Shown here piece by piece: positions 18,946-28,073 of a DNA stretch of 30,018 nt; position 1 is the first letter of the stretch; the number at the start of each line of letters is the position of its first letter. A model generated the notes under the pieces. It made no database searches. It was not told where the DNA came from and saw only the letters and a program-made list of their open reading frames with translations. The stretch is from Saksenaea vasiformis B4078 (lineage: Eukaryota > Mucoromycota > Mucoromycetes > Mucorales > Saksenaeaceae). The position numbers and the translations under genes were made by a program. Where the stretch lies: the NCBI GenBank assembly GCA_000697055.1, contig JNDT01001122.1, positions 1 through 30,018 of the forward strand, given 5' to 3'.

Positions 18946-20904
18946 GGTGGCAAGAGAAAAGGCCACCGATGGCAACAGAAAGTACTGCTTTGGGTAGGAA
19001 ATGATTAGTTCTTCAGCATTTACGAAAAAGTGAAAAGTGAGGAGAAAGAAAGAGGGCACTCTCCTCTTTCTTTCTAGAGAGGACTTTATAAATGCAGGAT
19101 CTTGGAAATGGGTCTGACAGTGCGGGACAATGCTTGAAGAAGGAGTATCACCTGGTGTGTGGACCCACGTGCGCATACTGGTGAAACCGGCGCCTTTGGC
19201 TTTACCACTATGACGTTTTAACCATTCCTATAATGTCGACACCAGTGAAAGTGCATTAATACAGGAATTTTTAAGTAGCTTAAAGTAAAAGCTTCCTTGT
19301 GCGCGTATCATAATAGGAAGCTGATGCTTTTGATTCTATATTCTGTAAATAACGGGTACTGTATTGAATGCATGCACTCTACCTTACTTTCCTCCACTAT
19401 CTATGCGTATTTATTTAGCTCATACGCCTACTGGGGTCCCAGCACCGGCGCAAGTATTCTAAAATCATAGACTAAACTGAATGACATACTCTGCTCCTTG
19501 TAAAATGCATCAGTAGAGACAAGAGGAATTTCCCCACCTCTTATTAGTATTAGCGCGACGGTTAGAAGAGGATGTCTATCGGTAACGATAAATCAACACT
19601 AGATAGTTCCGCTATGTCTGTATGTCCGCGTCGTGAAAGAAGTGCTGATCAGCAAAGCAGTTACCACTTCGCTGAGTTTGGTTAATAGGTCTCTGTTATC
19701 ATCAGTACAAATATGTATCCCAATCGATCTCGTAAATTTATCAAACCTCTCCGTAAACTACTGTTGCCAAAGTGCTTGACAGACTACATAACATAATAAT
19801 GAAGTGGGGGAAATACAAATCCAGCGTTTGTTCCTTAGGTGCCAGTGGACTAACAGATAGCATGCCTAATTTACTTTCGTTTGGACATTCGTTCATGGAC
19901 AGCATTAACGCAGAGAAGCAGTCTGCTTAAGAAGTGATGCCCGTCTAAATTGAGAGATTGCCGTAGAATCAATGAGAACCGGAATACGGATTTCTATCTG
20001 CTTGAAACAATCCTGAGAGACAACTTTGAGATCGCGATCTGTAAATGAATGATCGCATCAATCATAATTTGGCTTCTTTCCTAGAGTTGATGAATATTCG
20101 AATGATGAATCCGTTGAGGCAGATGTGTTAGAAGCAGAATGAACTTTCAACAGTCAGAAGCCTATCTCCAAGCGAGGTACGCCATTGTACAGATTACATA
20201 CAAACAAAAGATCCTGGTACTGCAGATATCTCGTTTGTATGATCCTACAATACCCTTAAGAAAAAATAAGGTTGCAAAAATAGAAAAGAACGTTGGAGGA
20301 GATACTAACTATTTGGTAACGATGGATTCTAAAGCATATATCTGCTACCGAACAAGAGTTCCCATTTGCTCCAAGGAATGAAGACTCTTGACTGACACAA
20401 CGGCTATTTAGGCGACATTCCTGCAGATATTGATCAGAGCAGCTGGAATCGGCCGAGTCTCTCTGGAAGCTATACTGGATACCTTTGGGTGTTGTTGGAA
20501 ATGTATGTTCCAGACGTCTCTTTTACCCGCCGATGCTCAAGTAAAATCTCGCGTACATAATACATTCCCGGCGTCCTTCTAAGCGGCCATAGAGCGGGAG
20601 CTGTTGCTTTTAGATAACTCGTGAATGAAGAGTATCCGAAGTTCGACATGGTGAATTAGCGAAGCAGTATATCCATCAAGTTTATGCGCATTGTTCTTTA
20701 TCAAACGCGTACAGAATCGCAAGAGTAGTTGTCGAACTCCAAGGCGGCTGTATTTATTGCTACCGTGTTGCTACGGGTTGAGGCTTAGGCCTCAAAGACC
20801 TGCGGTGACACGAGCATGAGATGGTATACTGAGCTGCGGGCTAAACTGGTACAAAATTCATATCAGCGAGTCATAAAAGATTTCTTCCTAATGTATTGAG
20901 AAAC
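18946..20904. other. Gene-poor spacer between the duplicated blocks
   Basis: About 18946-19220 still belongs to the left block (GAAGAAGGAGTATCACCTGG matches GAAGTAGTATCACCTGG at about 23140). From 19220 to about 20900 I see no gene, no repeat longer than chance and no tRNA. A minus-strand frame at about 20590-20740 (RQLLLRFCTRLIKNNAHKLD) has a protein-like look reminiscent of ankyrin-type helices but is bounded by stops. The stretch may be decayed genes. Confidence 0.4.
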
Positions 20905-21207
20905 TCACTTACAGTATGGTGTAGTCCTCTTAAGAGTAGAATCTATTCGCAGTAGACGTAAACCTATCCTCATTGTCAGCACTACTGGAAACAAGAACGT
21001 CGTTGCTTGTCCTACTAGGATAACTGAAACCTGTATCCTTCTCACCATGGTCAAGGCGCATGTGCAACAGAGTACAAAGCATACGCGCCTTTCTATTACG
21101 GGGTCGGAAAAACGAATCGTAAGCAAACCCAAAGTCAACAAAGTTCTACTAGCGAACCACGTCCATCTTCCGATGTCAAGTCTTTCATCTCCGGTCTCTG
21201 CGTACAA
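20905..21207 (-). pseudogene. Right-block copy of duplicated gene 3, probably degenerate
   Basis: The frame contains WFASRTLLTLGLLTIRFSD, then CALTM followed by a GTGAGA donor-like site. It is colinear in frame with WLAGGTFTTLCSITISYIPV...HALTM of the left block. At the 5' end, the ATG-AAAGACTTGACATC segment matches the left GTTAAAGAGTTGACAT, but a one-base gap before TGGTTCGCT puts the only ATG out of frame with the hydrophobic part. The later part is a hydrophobic run (TTFLFPVVLTMRIGLRLL). Its status is uncertain; it could also be spliced in a way I cannot see. Confidence 0.3.
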
Positions 21208-21475
21208 AATATGTGTGTTGGTCGCAACAGAACATCATATTGGGAAATTTAACGACATCAAAGAACAACATACCAAACGGAATATCAATGAATAAAGTCC
21301 ACCTTTCCGGGTACATGGATGGATCCTAAATTACAGTACATACTTTTCAGAAACTTATACCATTATACCTCGGTCTCCTTGCGTATAAAGTGTACTATTG
21401 AATTTATTACAATGAGACGTTTGCTTTTTGAGACGTATATGTACATAGAAAATTAACTGCATAAAAAAATGCTGA

Positions 21476-21621
21476 TTACTTGAGGTAAGGGCAAACGCGC
21501 CTTTGATGTCCGTATTTTCCGCACCATGAGCTATACCCGTGTCAGTTAGATTATTGACAAATAATTTCTGTACCGATCACCATTGGCCGCCAGTTGTGTC
21601 AATATCTGGAATATCGTCCAT
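21476..21621 (-). CDS. Micro-gene zkB: 31-aa CCHC zinc-knuckle protein (right copy, 2 exons)
   Basis: Exon 1 is 21581-21621 (MDDIPDIDTTGGQ plus two bases). The intron, 21531-21580 (50 nt), runs from GTGATC to GGTATAG with CTAACTGAC. Exon 2, 21476-21530, completes Cys and continues SWCGKYGHQRRVC, PYLK, stop TAA. Exon 1 differs from zkA at 1 of 41 bases. In exon 2 the Cys, Trp, Gly, Lys, Tyr and His of the knuckle are unchanged although four codons there differ at third positions (GGG/GGA, TAT/TAC, GGG/GGA, CAC/CAT). The loop before the last Cys changes from KQDD to QRRV, swapping charge. The stop falls at the same codon but uses a different triplet. An in-frame TAG lies shortly upstream, so the ATG is the only possible start. 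Function is unknown; nucleic-acid or protein binding is inferred from the knuckle. Confidence 0.55.
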
Positions 21622-21703
21622 AAGATGCGTCGGTAAGCTGTTGAAGGAAGTAATTATATCTATCAAAAAGAACGGACCAGACTGGGTGCCATTGAGAACC
21701 ACT

Positions 21704-21712
21704 CTATTTATA
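21704..21712 (-). promoter_or_regulatory. TATA box of micro-gene zkB
   Basis: TATAAATAG on the minus strand, about 83-91 bp upstream of the micro-gene ATG, identical to the left-block box and at nearly the same distance. Confidence 0.5.
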
Positions 21713-22332
21713 CTAGTATATTGACGCGCAGTTAAAGTTCTTCGAAGGAATATGACGTGAGCTCTTAAGAATTAAAGAAGAAAACAAGGATGGCACTATC
21801 TTTCCGTCACCACTTTCTTTAGATTGTTTGATCTTATTGACAGGTCTAGTTACAGGTAACATTCCTTAGTATTATAACAATGTTAACAAGGCCAACGGTA
21901 ATAGTATTGTCTGATGGCAGGAAAATGGGTGCGGAAAACACGGTCTAATAAGGACTTCAATTTTTCATTGCAAGCTAGTAGTTTTTGGTCGTGCTACATC
22001 ACTATCTGTATAACTGTACCCCTGAAAGTTTCACAATACGGCATCCGGTTTTGCATCCGAAGCAATCATACTCCCTTTAAATACGCAGTGCATAGTATCA
22101 TTCGATCTCAATTTTTCACGGAACGCAGCTATCAACCCCCAAATAGATAACCTAGATAAGAACGTCATTTCGTCCGACAGCAAGCGTTTCTCTCTCCCAG
22201 GAAATAAGGCAAAAGGCTGCGGTTAAAGATGGCTGAAAACTTAGTCTTGTATCCCACACACTTTTGGTTACATGGGGAGCATTAACCCATAGAATAGATG
22301 TGCACCAAAAAGGAAGATGACGGATCCACCTT

Positions 22333-22991
22333 TCATTTGTGATCGACCATAATAGAAATAAAGACAGATACTAATACCGTCAGCACGCAGGCAGGCCCCA
22401 GAATGACAATGCCTCGACTGCTGGGAAAATATCCCTTGGTCATGGACTCTTGGACATGAAAATAGCGAACAACAGAGAGACTCAGTATCAGCATACCGAT
22501 AACAAAGAAGATCGCTCCCAGGGTAGAACCACGATTTATGCTGCTTGGTGCGTGCCAGTAAATTTGTGTGAGACCTTTTTTAAACAAGTACGGATCCGTG
22601 TGAATGCTTCAAGGCTTATCTGCCATTTTTCCGAGCTTACCCACACCGACTCCTAAAAGCATAAGGACCGCGCGTACCCATGCAAGAAAAGTGCGTTCAT
22701 TCGCTGAAATAAAGAAATGACAGTAAAATCAGAGATGAGAAGCAATGCCCGTCTATTTTGATTACTCGTGCGCACAAGCTGAGCCAGAGCTGCTCCGACG
22801 TCCGTCGTACAGTAACAGAGAATCTGGACCTTTTCTTTTTGCATCTTACCTAAATGGTCACGCGCAGAATTATTCTTGTTCTCCACCGTACGAGAAAATG
22901 AGATCTGTAAAACGAAGCGATATATAGCTTGTTTATGTTATCCAAGTACGATAGTTACTGATGAGAAAATAGTAGTACTGGAGGTAACCAT
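22333..22991 (-). CDS. DUF202 (YidH-like) small membrane protein, intact right-block copy (4 exons)
   Basis: Exons in transcript order: 22959-22991 (MVTSSTTIFSS), 22850-22904, 22641-22703, 22333-22574; all phases agree, giving 130 aa. The DUF202 signature HLANERTFLAWVRAVLMLLG lies at about residues 28-47, followed by a second membrane segment (STLGAIFFVIGMLILSLSVV), the conserved RYFHVQESMTKGYFPSSRG, and a third membrane segment ending IMVDHK. This matches the usual three-helix DUF202 plan and size. Function is unknown for most members; a related domain forms the membrane part of VTC polyphosphate proteins. The 146-nt intron before ANERTF is longer than the others in the window. The frameshifted relative at 18326-18945 helps confirm the exon limits. 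Confidence 0.8.
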
Positions 22992-23277
22992 GATTTCTGT
23001 AGAGAGAGCAAACGAGCTGACTGGCGTTTATGCAAAGGGAAAGGGAGAAAAAAAAGAGAGAGAGAAGAGAGTTTCTCTAACGCCACGCTTTACAAATGTA
23101 TGATATAGAGATGCTAGGGGTAGATCTCATGGTACAGCTGAAGTAGTATCACCTGGTACACAGAGTGCACGTGTGATCACAGTTGAAACTGACACCCTTG
23201 ATTTTGCCGTTATGGCGAAGCGGAAGTTGAAAATTTTAAAAGCGTTGCTTTGTCATTCTTGACAAATTCGTCGTCTC
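22992..23277. promoter_or_regulatory. Divergent promoter region of the DUF202 gene and the glutathione transferase
   Basis: About 286 bp separate two divergent starts. It contains a GA-rich run (23033-23070) and a CACGTG E-box-like hexamer near 23170. The end of the duplication lies here: similarity to the left block fades near 23226. Confidence 0.4.
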
Positions 23278-24712
23278 ATGCGTACAATAAAAAACATCAT
23301 TTTATGGGCGATGGTTGCGTTTTCTATGTTTCTTCTCTTTCGTTTTTCACCCATACTACCGAAAAGATTAGCAAGAGTCATGTCTTCCTCCACCAAGGCA
23401 CAGCAAGAGCAGGCCCCTATCCTCAAGTGGGCCTCCAAGGATGGCGAGTTTCGACGACAACAATCCGTATTTCGCGACTGTGTCGTTGATGAACCGGGTG
23501 CAAAGTTTATGGCTGAACCGTAAGTTTATTTATTATTCTTGTAAGACAAGTATGTTGACGTATGCATGAAACAGTGATCGATACCATCTTTACATTTCGT
23601 GGGCTTGTCCTTGGGCCCATCGTACAGCCATTGTGAGAAAACTGAAGGGACTCGATTCCCTCATCGGCCTTTCTGTCGTGGACTATCTCATGCTCGATAA
23701 CGGCTGGGGAGTTGTGAACCATATTATCCTTTTGCTTGACGAATTCTTAAAGGAAATTCTCGACGGAAGAGGAGTGCCCGGGCGCTATCCCAGACACGGT
23801 TAATCACGCCAAATACATTCGTGAACTGTACTTTAAAGTGAATCCCAACTACGAAGGCCGTTTCACTGTGCCTGTTCTGTGGGACAAGAAACTGCAAACC
23901 ATAGGTAAGTCATCGACATATCCACATTTTAAAGAGCGTGGGGCTGACTTTGCTTTCATAGTTAATAATGAAAGCTCAGAAATTATTCGCATGTTCAACA
24001 CAGCGTTCAACCGATATCTTCCCGAGGACAAGAAGAAACTAGATTTCTATCCAGAACGCTTACGTAAGGAAATTGATGGCATCAATGAATGGGTGTATGA
24101 CACCGTCAACAATGGCGTTTACAAGGCTGGTTTTGCAACTACTCAAGAAGCATGTGAGTGCACTGAACCCACTTTATTCCAAGTAACTCATTCCCTTTGT
24201 AAAGATGAGAACAACGTTTACCCGTTATTCCATTCACTGGACAGGTTGGAAGCAATCCTGGCCAATCAGAAATATCTGGTTCAAAACGAGTTCACGGAAG
24301 CAGACATCAGACTGTGGACCACGATCATAAGGTAAGAGAATAATGGAGAAAGTGTAACCTAAAGCCCTGCGCAATAGGTTCGATCCTGTGTACCACGGTC
24401 ATTTCAAGTGCAACTTTAAATCCATAGCATGCGATTATCCAAGCATCCTAAAATGGGCCCGCAGAATCTACCAGAAGCCGGGAGGTAAATATAATCGTTT
24501 TATCTTAACGCTTACTCAGCATGACGATAGTTGCCGAAACTGTCAATATGGAACATATTAAGAAACATTACTATATGTCTCATCGTCAGATCAACCCAAG
24601 TCAGGTATGTAAAAAGTCAATAGCTGTTTGGATTAGCAATGACGTTATATCCGTTTAGGTTGTCCCCGTGAATAACGGCCCGCAGCTTTCGCCCATTGAT
24701 GTTTCGTTGTAG
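23278..24712 (+). CDS. Omega/Xi-class glutathione transferase (glutathionyl-hydroquinone reductase, ECM4/GTO-like)
   Basis: Such enzymes use an active-site Cys to reduce glutathionyl-hydroquinones and related conjugates with GSH. Exons: 23278-23519, 23575-23710, 23753 or 23772-23904, 23962-24153, 24205-24331, 24378-24484, 24531-24604, 24659-24712. The catalytic motif is YISWACPWAHRT, then YEGRFTVPVLWDKK, VNNESSEIIRMFN, EWVYDTVNNGVYKAGFA, FTEADIRLWTTIIRFDPVYH and C-terminal NPSQVVPVNNGPQLSPID. The first ATG gives a hydrophobic N-terminus (IILWAMVAFSMFLLF), a possible membrane anchor or mitochondrial signal; an internal ATG at about 23380 gives MSSSTKAQQEQAP, the usual cytosolic start. The junction after LDNGWG is odd: the family-like KFSTEEECPG frame needs a phase-2 donor that is absent, whereas an alternative acceptor at 23771 stays in frame (354 aa) but drops KFSTEE. 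Confidence 0.88.
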
Positions 24713-25406
24713 TAAACTATCTGCAGTAATTAGTATGCGTTGTGACATAGTTTTCATTAACAATTTAGTATGTACACTCCGAGTCGTTTGTAAAATGAAC
24801 GTTGATTATAACATGTATTGCCGCCTTGTGCACCTTGACGTTCGACAACTTACGCTGGGTCTTCATGATCTTACGCTCAATTACTTTGGCGTCTGTGTAA
24901 GGATCGTCAAAAACCCATAATCCGTTTATCCGATCCGATCCGATCCGCGTAATCCGCATAATTCATACAATCGGTGTGATCCGTCAGAGTGCTTGGGTAA
25001 ATGTCGCGACTTTTTTTGATATGCAAAAAGATCTCCTTTCCAAATTAGGCACATTTACAGTTTTACTAAGCGGTGCTTGAATAAACAGACGGAACAAAAC
25101 TCGAATGTATTCAGAACCCATTATACCGGGAATGTTAAAAAAACAGCGCCGAAGATTTATGCGTTCTTTTAAATATCCGTCGTACATCGTTGTCTAAAAC
25201 AAATGTTGCCATTGGGACGCTGAAGAAAGTAAACCAATGCACTTTGATTTGGCGCATAAAGGTCCGTTTCCCACGCAAGATTTCAGAGTACTTTGTACAA
25301 CGCAAGTCTACATCCAGCATAAAGTTTATTTGCAGCTGACGCCAAATATTTTAAATATGAGCACAGTACATAATAGGTAGCAAAACGCAGAAGTCAAGAC
25401 TAGACA
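24713..25406. other. Intergenic with short ATCCG repeat; possible gene remnants
   Basis: AT-rich DNA with several unremarkable frames. A minus-strand frame at about 24765-24959 (NGLWVFDDPYTDAKVIERKI) overlaps the ATCCG repeat and looks protein-like, but has no start or family I can name. Minus frames at 24984-25320 contain WFTFFSVPMATFVLD and similar, likely chance or decay. Confidence 0.35.
24928..24947. repeat. ATCCG x4 tandem repeat
   Basis: Four perfect ATCCG pentamers. Further isolated ATCCG units lie at about 24920, 24952 and 24979, so the cluster was probably longer and is degenerating. Confidence 0.85.
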
Positions 25407-26572
25407 TCATTTGATACATAAAGCATTCGGAGGCGAGGCAACACCTTTGAACTTGTTCAAAGGAGCGCTTGTGAAAAAGTACTCATAGACGCCGTCTTCT
25501 GCAGAGCTTTTTGCAAGTTCATCCAAGTAAAATAGTTCACCTATATGCATTCCCCATCCACCGAGTAGTTGGGCATCTATAAAATAAAAAAGAAAAGGAT
25601 CCCACATTAATGCTTCCAACCAACAAGTGACATGTGATACTTTACGACAAGAGGCTGCCATGTCATTAGGAGGCCAAACTTCGAGAGCGACGTTGTCGGA
25701 AGCACATGCAGCAAAGTGATGGTTCCATATCCACTCAAACGTCTCCTCGCAGGCCTTGATACCAGCACAGACTGAATTGAGAGGATCAGAAATGCCTTCC
25801 TTCGTTTTACCGTTTGCCAGCAATTGGTCATGCTTAGCGGTCCAACCAACACGCAAAAGTAATATATCGCCTTGACGAAATGTAACATTCTGTGCCTTGG
25901 CCACTTGGTCGAGTTCATCGACAGTAATTTCCATTCGTTGGAACGGGTCAAATTCTGGGCGGTGCTTTTCTGCCCATCGCGCGTAATCCAGTAACACCGC
26001 TCGAGTAGCGATACCACGCCTTGCCACATGATGTATTCCCAGACGGCCTTTGTCACCATGTTGATGATGGTGAGCCTCTGCTGATTCAAAAGGTATCACA
26101 GCTTCTTTTGTTACAGGGACCATCTCGGACGGGTCTACGTCGTTGTAGAATTTGCCAGTAGGTAAAAAGCTGAAATGACGGAAACCATCCCACTGAGACG
26201 AGGACTGCGTGTTGAATTCCTCGTACTGGTCGTCATACCCAAGATTTCCGGGAATAATGGATATCAACGAATGCTTCAGAGTGGCACGACCCAACAAAGT
26301 GGGATGGGGCTTTTCCATTTCCCAGTTGAGTGCAAAGACTTGACCCTTTTTGACACATTGTACAGCCTGGTAGATGGATACAAGTGAGAAAAAGCCAAGC
26401 AAACAAAGCCGTTCGCGTTAGTCCAGCGACCCCAAGTTACCTTTGCGGTAGTTTCTTCAGTAATCTTGTTAAGTGTGCCGTAGTCATCGTCTTTCCCCCA
26501 GAGTCCCCAGGCAGTATGACTCGGGTAACTGCTGTCAACCGGTAATTGCTTATACGTAGGCAACGAGGACAT
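25407..26572 (-). CDS. Cyclase-family protein (PF04199, kynurenine formamidase-like fold), 3 exons
   Basis: Exons in transcript order: 26441-26572, 25646-26366, 25407-25576; 340 aa in frame. It starts MSSLPTYKQLPVDSSYPSHT followed by AWGLWGKDDDYGTLN, the typical start of fungal putative cyclases. The metal-site region of this subfamily reads SSSQWDGFRHF in place of the HxGTHxDxPxHF of bacterial members. Later come GIATRAVLLDYARW, the GDILLLRVGW block, ASDNVALEVWPP and, after the last intron, AQLLGGWGMHIGELFYLDEL. The last intron (25577-25645, GTAAAG donor) was chosen because it restores CHAQLLGGWG. The enzymes hydrolyse amides or lactones; the substrate here is unknown. There is no signal peptide. 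The gene is divergent from the membrane-protein gene with 257 bp between starts. Confidence 0.88.
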
Positions 26573-26829
26573 GATGTACAGATACGAGTAGATCAGGTAG
26601 AACCAACAATTGGTGGGACCCTTTCATATATACACATTTTATTTATTTATTTATGTGATTATTAATGGTCTGCTGAGAAATCAGATCAAAGACTCGGATA
26701 AACACCCGGGGGAGTAGATGACATGGTCTGAAAATCGGAAAAATTGACGGCAGAAACGTAATTAAAAAAACATAAGTGAAGCCCTTTCGTGTTTTTGTTT
26801 AGTGCATTTCCGTACGTTCCGGTTCCACG
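26573..26829. promoter_or_regulatory. Divergent promoter of the cyclase-like and membrane-protein genes
   Basis: 257 bp between start codons. It contains TATATACACA near 26625 and ATTTATTTATTTATG near 26640, AT-rich elements that could serve as core promoter parts. No other signal was recognised. Confidence 0.4.
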
Positions 26830-27336
26830 ATGTCGCATAGCATTAATACAGACTTTACTATCATTGTCCCTGCTGAAGTATCCAAGGAAGAAGCATTGAA
26901 GCGCCGTCAAATCTACTTGCGTCCTTTCATCCTGTATACTGTCAATTCCTACATTGCTGAAGCGCTCTTTTTGGTTGTCAGTATCTTATTCTTTTCCGGA
27001 TGGCGGGATATCTTCACAAGACTTATCTGGACTATGGTTCTTTGTCCCATTGGTATGGGCGGTGTGATGGGCGGCCTCACGGTTTTTTTCCTTACCGACA
27101 AGCATTACGGAAAGGAAGCGATTGTCTTTTCCGCTATCCTACATTTCTTGGTGATGGGAACCTGCAATTTCCTTTGCTTTAACCTCGATCATTACTTCAA
27201 CTATTTCGGCTCTGTCTCTCATCCTTGGTGGTTCCATATCCGTTACCCTTTTATCTTTTTGGCTGGCATACCTCCAGCAAAGAAGCTATTTACTGACGAT
27301 GGCCAAAAAGAGCTAGCTGCCAAGTGGGGAATTTGA
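26830..27336 (+). CDS. Conserved-looking polytopic membrane protein, 168 aa (single exon)
   Basis: ATG 26830 to TGA 27334-27336 without introns. The N-terminal 30 residues are hydrophilic (STDFTIIV-like acid/basic mix ending KRRQIYLRP). Hydrophobic segments follow at about residues 34-56 (NSYIAEALFLVVSILFF), 65-88 (CPIGMGGVMGGLTVFFL), 96-116 (AILHFLVMGTCNFLCF) and a weaker one near 140-150 (YPFIFLAGIPPA). The C-terminus is charged, ending KELAAKWGI. Composition and codon use look like those of an expressed gene. I do not recognise the family or a function; location in an internal membrane is inferred from the segments. Confidence 0.8.
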   Translation: MSHSINTDFTIIVPAEVSKEEALKRRQIYLRPFILYTVNSYIAEALFLVVSILFFSGWRDIFTRLIWTMVLCPIGMGGVMGGLTVFFLTDKHYGKEAIVFSAILHFLVMGTCNFLCFNLDHYFNYFGSVSHPWWFHIRYPFIFLAGIPPAKKLFTDDGQKELAAKWGI

Positions 27337-27460
27337 GAAGCGTTATTTCAAAATAAAGATGTCAAACCTGTGTCACATAAGCATGATTTTGCTATAACAG
27401 CACCATTCCTGGTACTGAATAGTGATGATACTTCATTTTGAGATGTAGCTCGAAGCAACT

Positions 27461-28073
27461 CTATTCATCACCAATGATGCACAGATGGTACCTTGTTACA
27501 ATTTCAATTTCCACACGGAATGGCTGCTTGTAACGGTGAAAAGTCAGAATGATCTTCGTATTTTTTTCTAATGTGTTTAGTACCATGACCTCCTTCGACA
27601 TTGTGTAACCAGAAATGACATCCTTTAGTTTCAGATCAGAAATATCAGCAAGAGTCTTGAGTCATTCTTGCTCTGTCCCTGTAGTTGTTGCTACAAGATA
27701 GGGAAGCAGACGACTGCAGACAGAGTTTCTACAGTAGGCCAAGTCGATGGAACGAGCGTGTAACATCGTCATATTATGTACATATGTATGACCAACTGTA
27801 GGCACTTCCCACTAGGAAAACGCAACTAGGACCGTTATCCAGGATGTTACCAGCAAGTATTTTATCTTATGTCATCATGGATGTAAACTGAAAACAACAA
27901 CGATGTCGCCTTTTCCTGGAGGAATATCACTTGTCGCGTTGGCGGATCTACTGGCCCAAGCTCTGACTTGAAGTGTGGAACCCATCAGAATGGTTTGAAA
28001 AATAAGCACGTCAGCTATGTAATGGTGTCTATTCTCCTCTAAATGGATTATTAATACAGTCCATCCATTCATG
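27461..28073 (-). CDS. Possible multi-exon gene of unknown identity (partial model)
   Basis: The last exon candidate, 27461-27655, reads TLADISDLKLKDVISGYTMS, then KEVMVLNTLEKNTKIILTFH and VEIEIVTRYHLCIIGDE, stop, which looks strongly protein-like. Upstream, 27695-27790 is open in a compatible frame (RSIDLAYCRNSVCSRLLPYL) if GTAGCA...CTCAAG (27656-27694, 39 nt) is an intron; read through, an in-frame TGA intervenes. Another open piece at 27893-28072 contains GSTLQVRAWASRS and PPGKGDIVVVF, reminiscent of an OB-fold strand pair, and the piece between them can read KILAGNILDNGPSCVFLVGS in a third frame. I cannot make one continuous model. It may be an OB-fold protein gene or a decaying one. Confidence 0.3.

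Noticed and set aside
17463..21621. The zinc knuckles as the remains of a retrotransposon Gag
   Set aside because: Both copies have their own TATA box, intron and common stop, and no capsid, protease or RT sequence surrounds them. Not excluded for the distant origin of the domain.
17039..23226. The paired blocks as a transposon or LTR element
   Set aside because: No terminal repeats, target-site duplications or transposase/RT motifs were seen at the edges; colinear genes and graded decay fit segmental duplication better.
25607..26089. A 160-aa minus-strand frame inside the cyclase-like gene
   Set aside because: It is out of frame with the family-matching exon and has no family resemblance.
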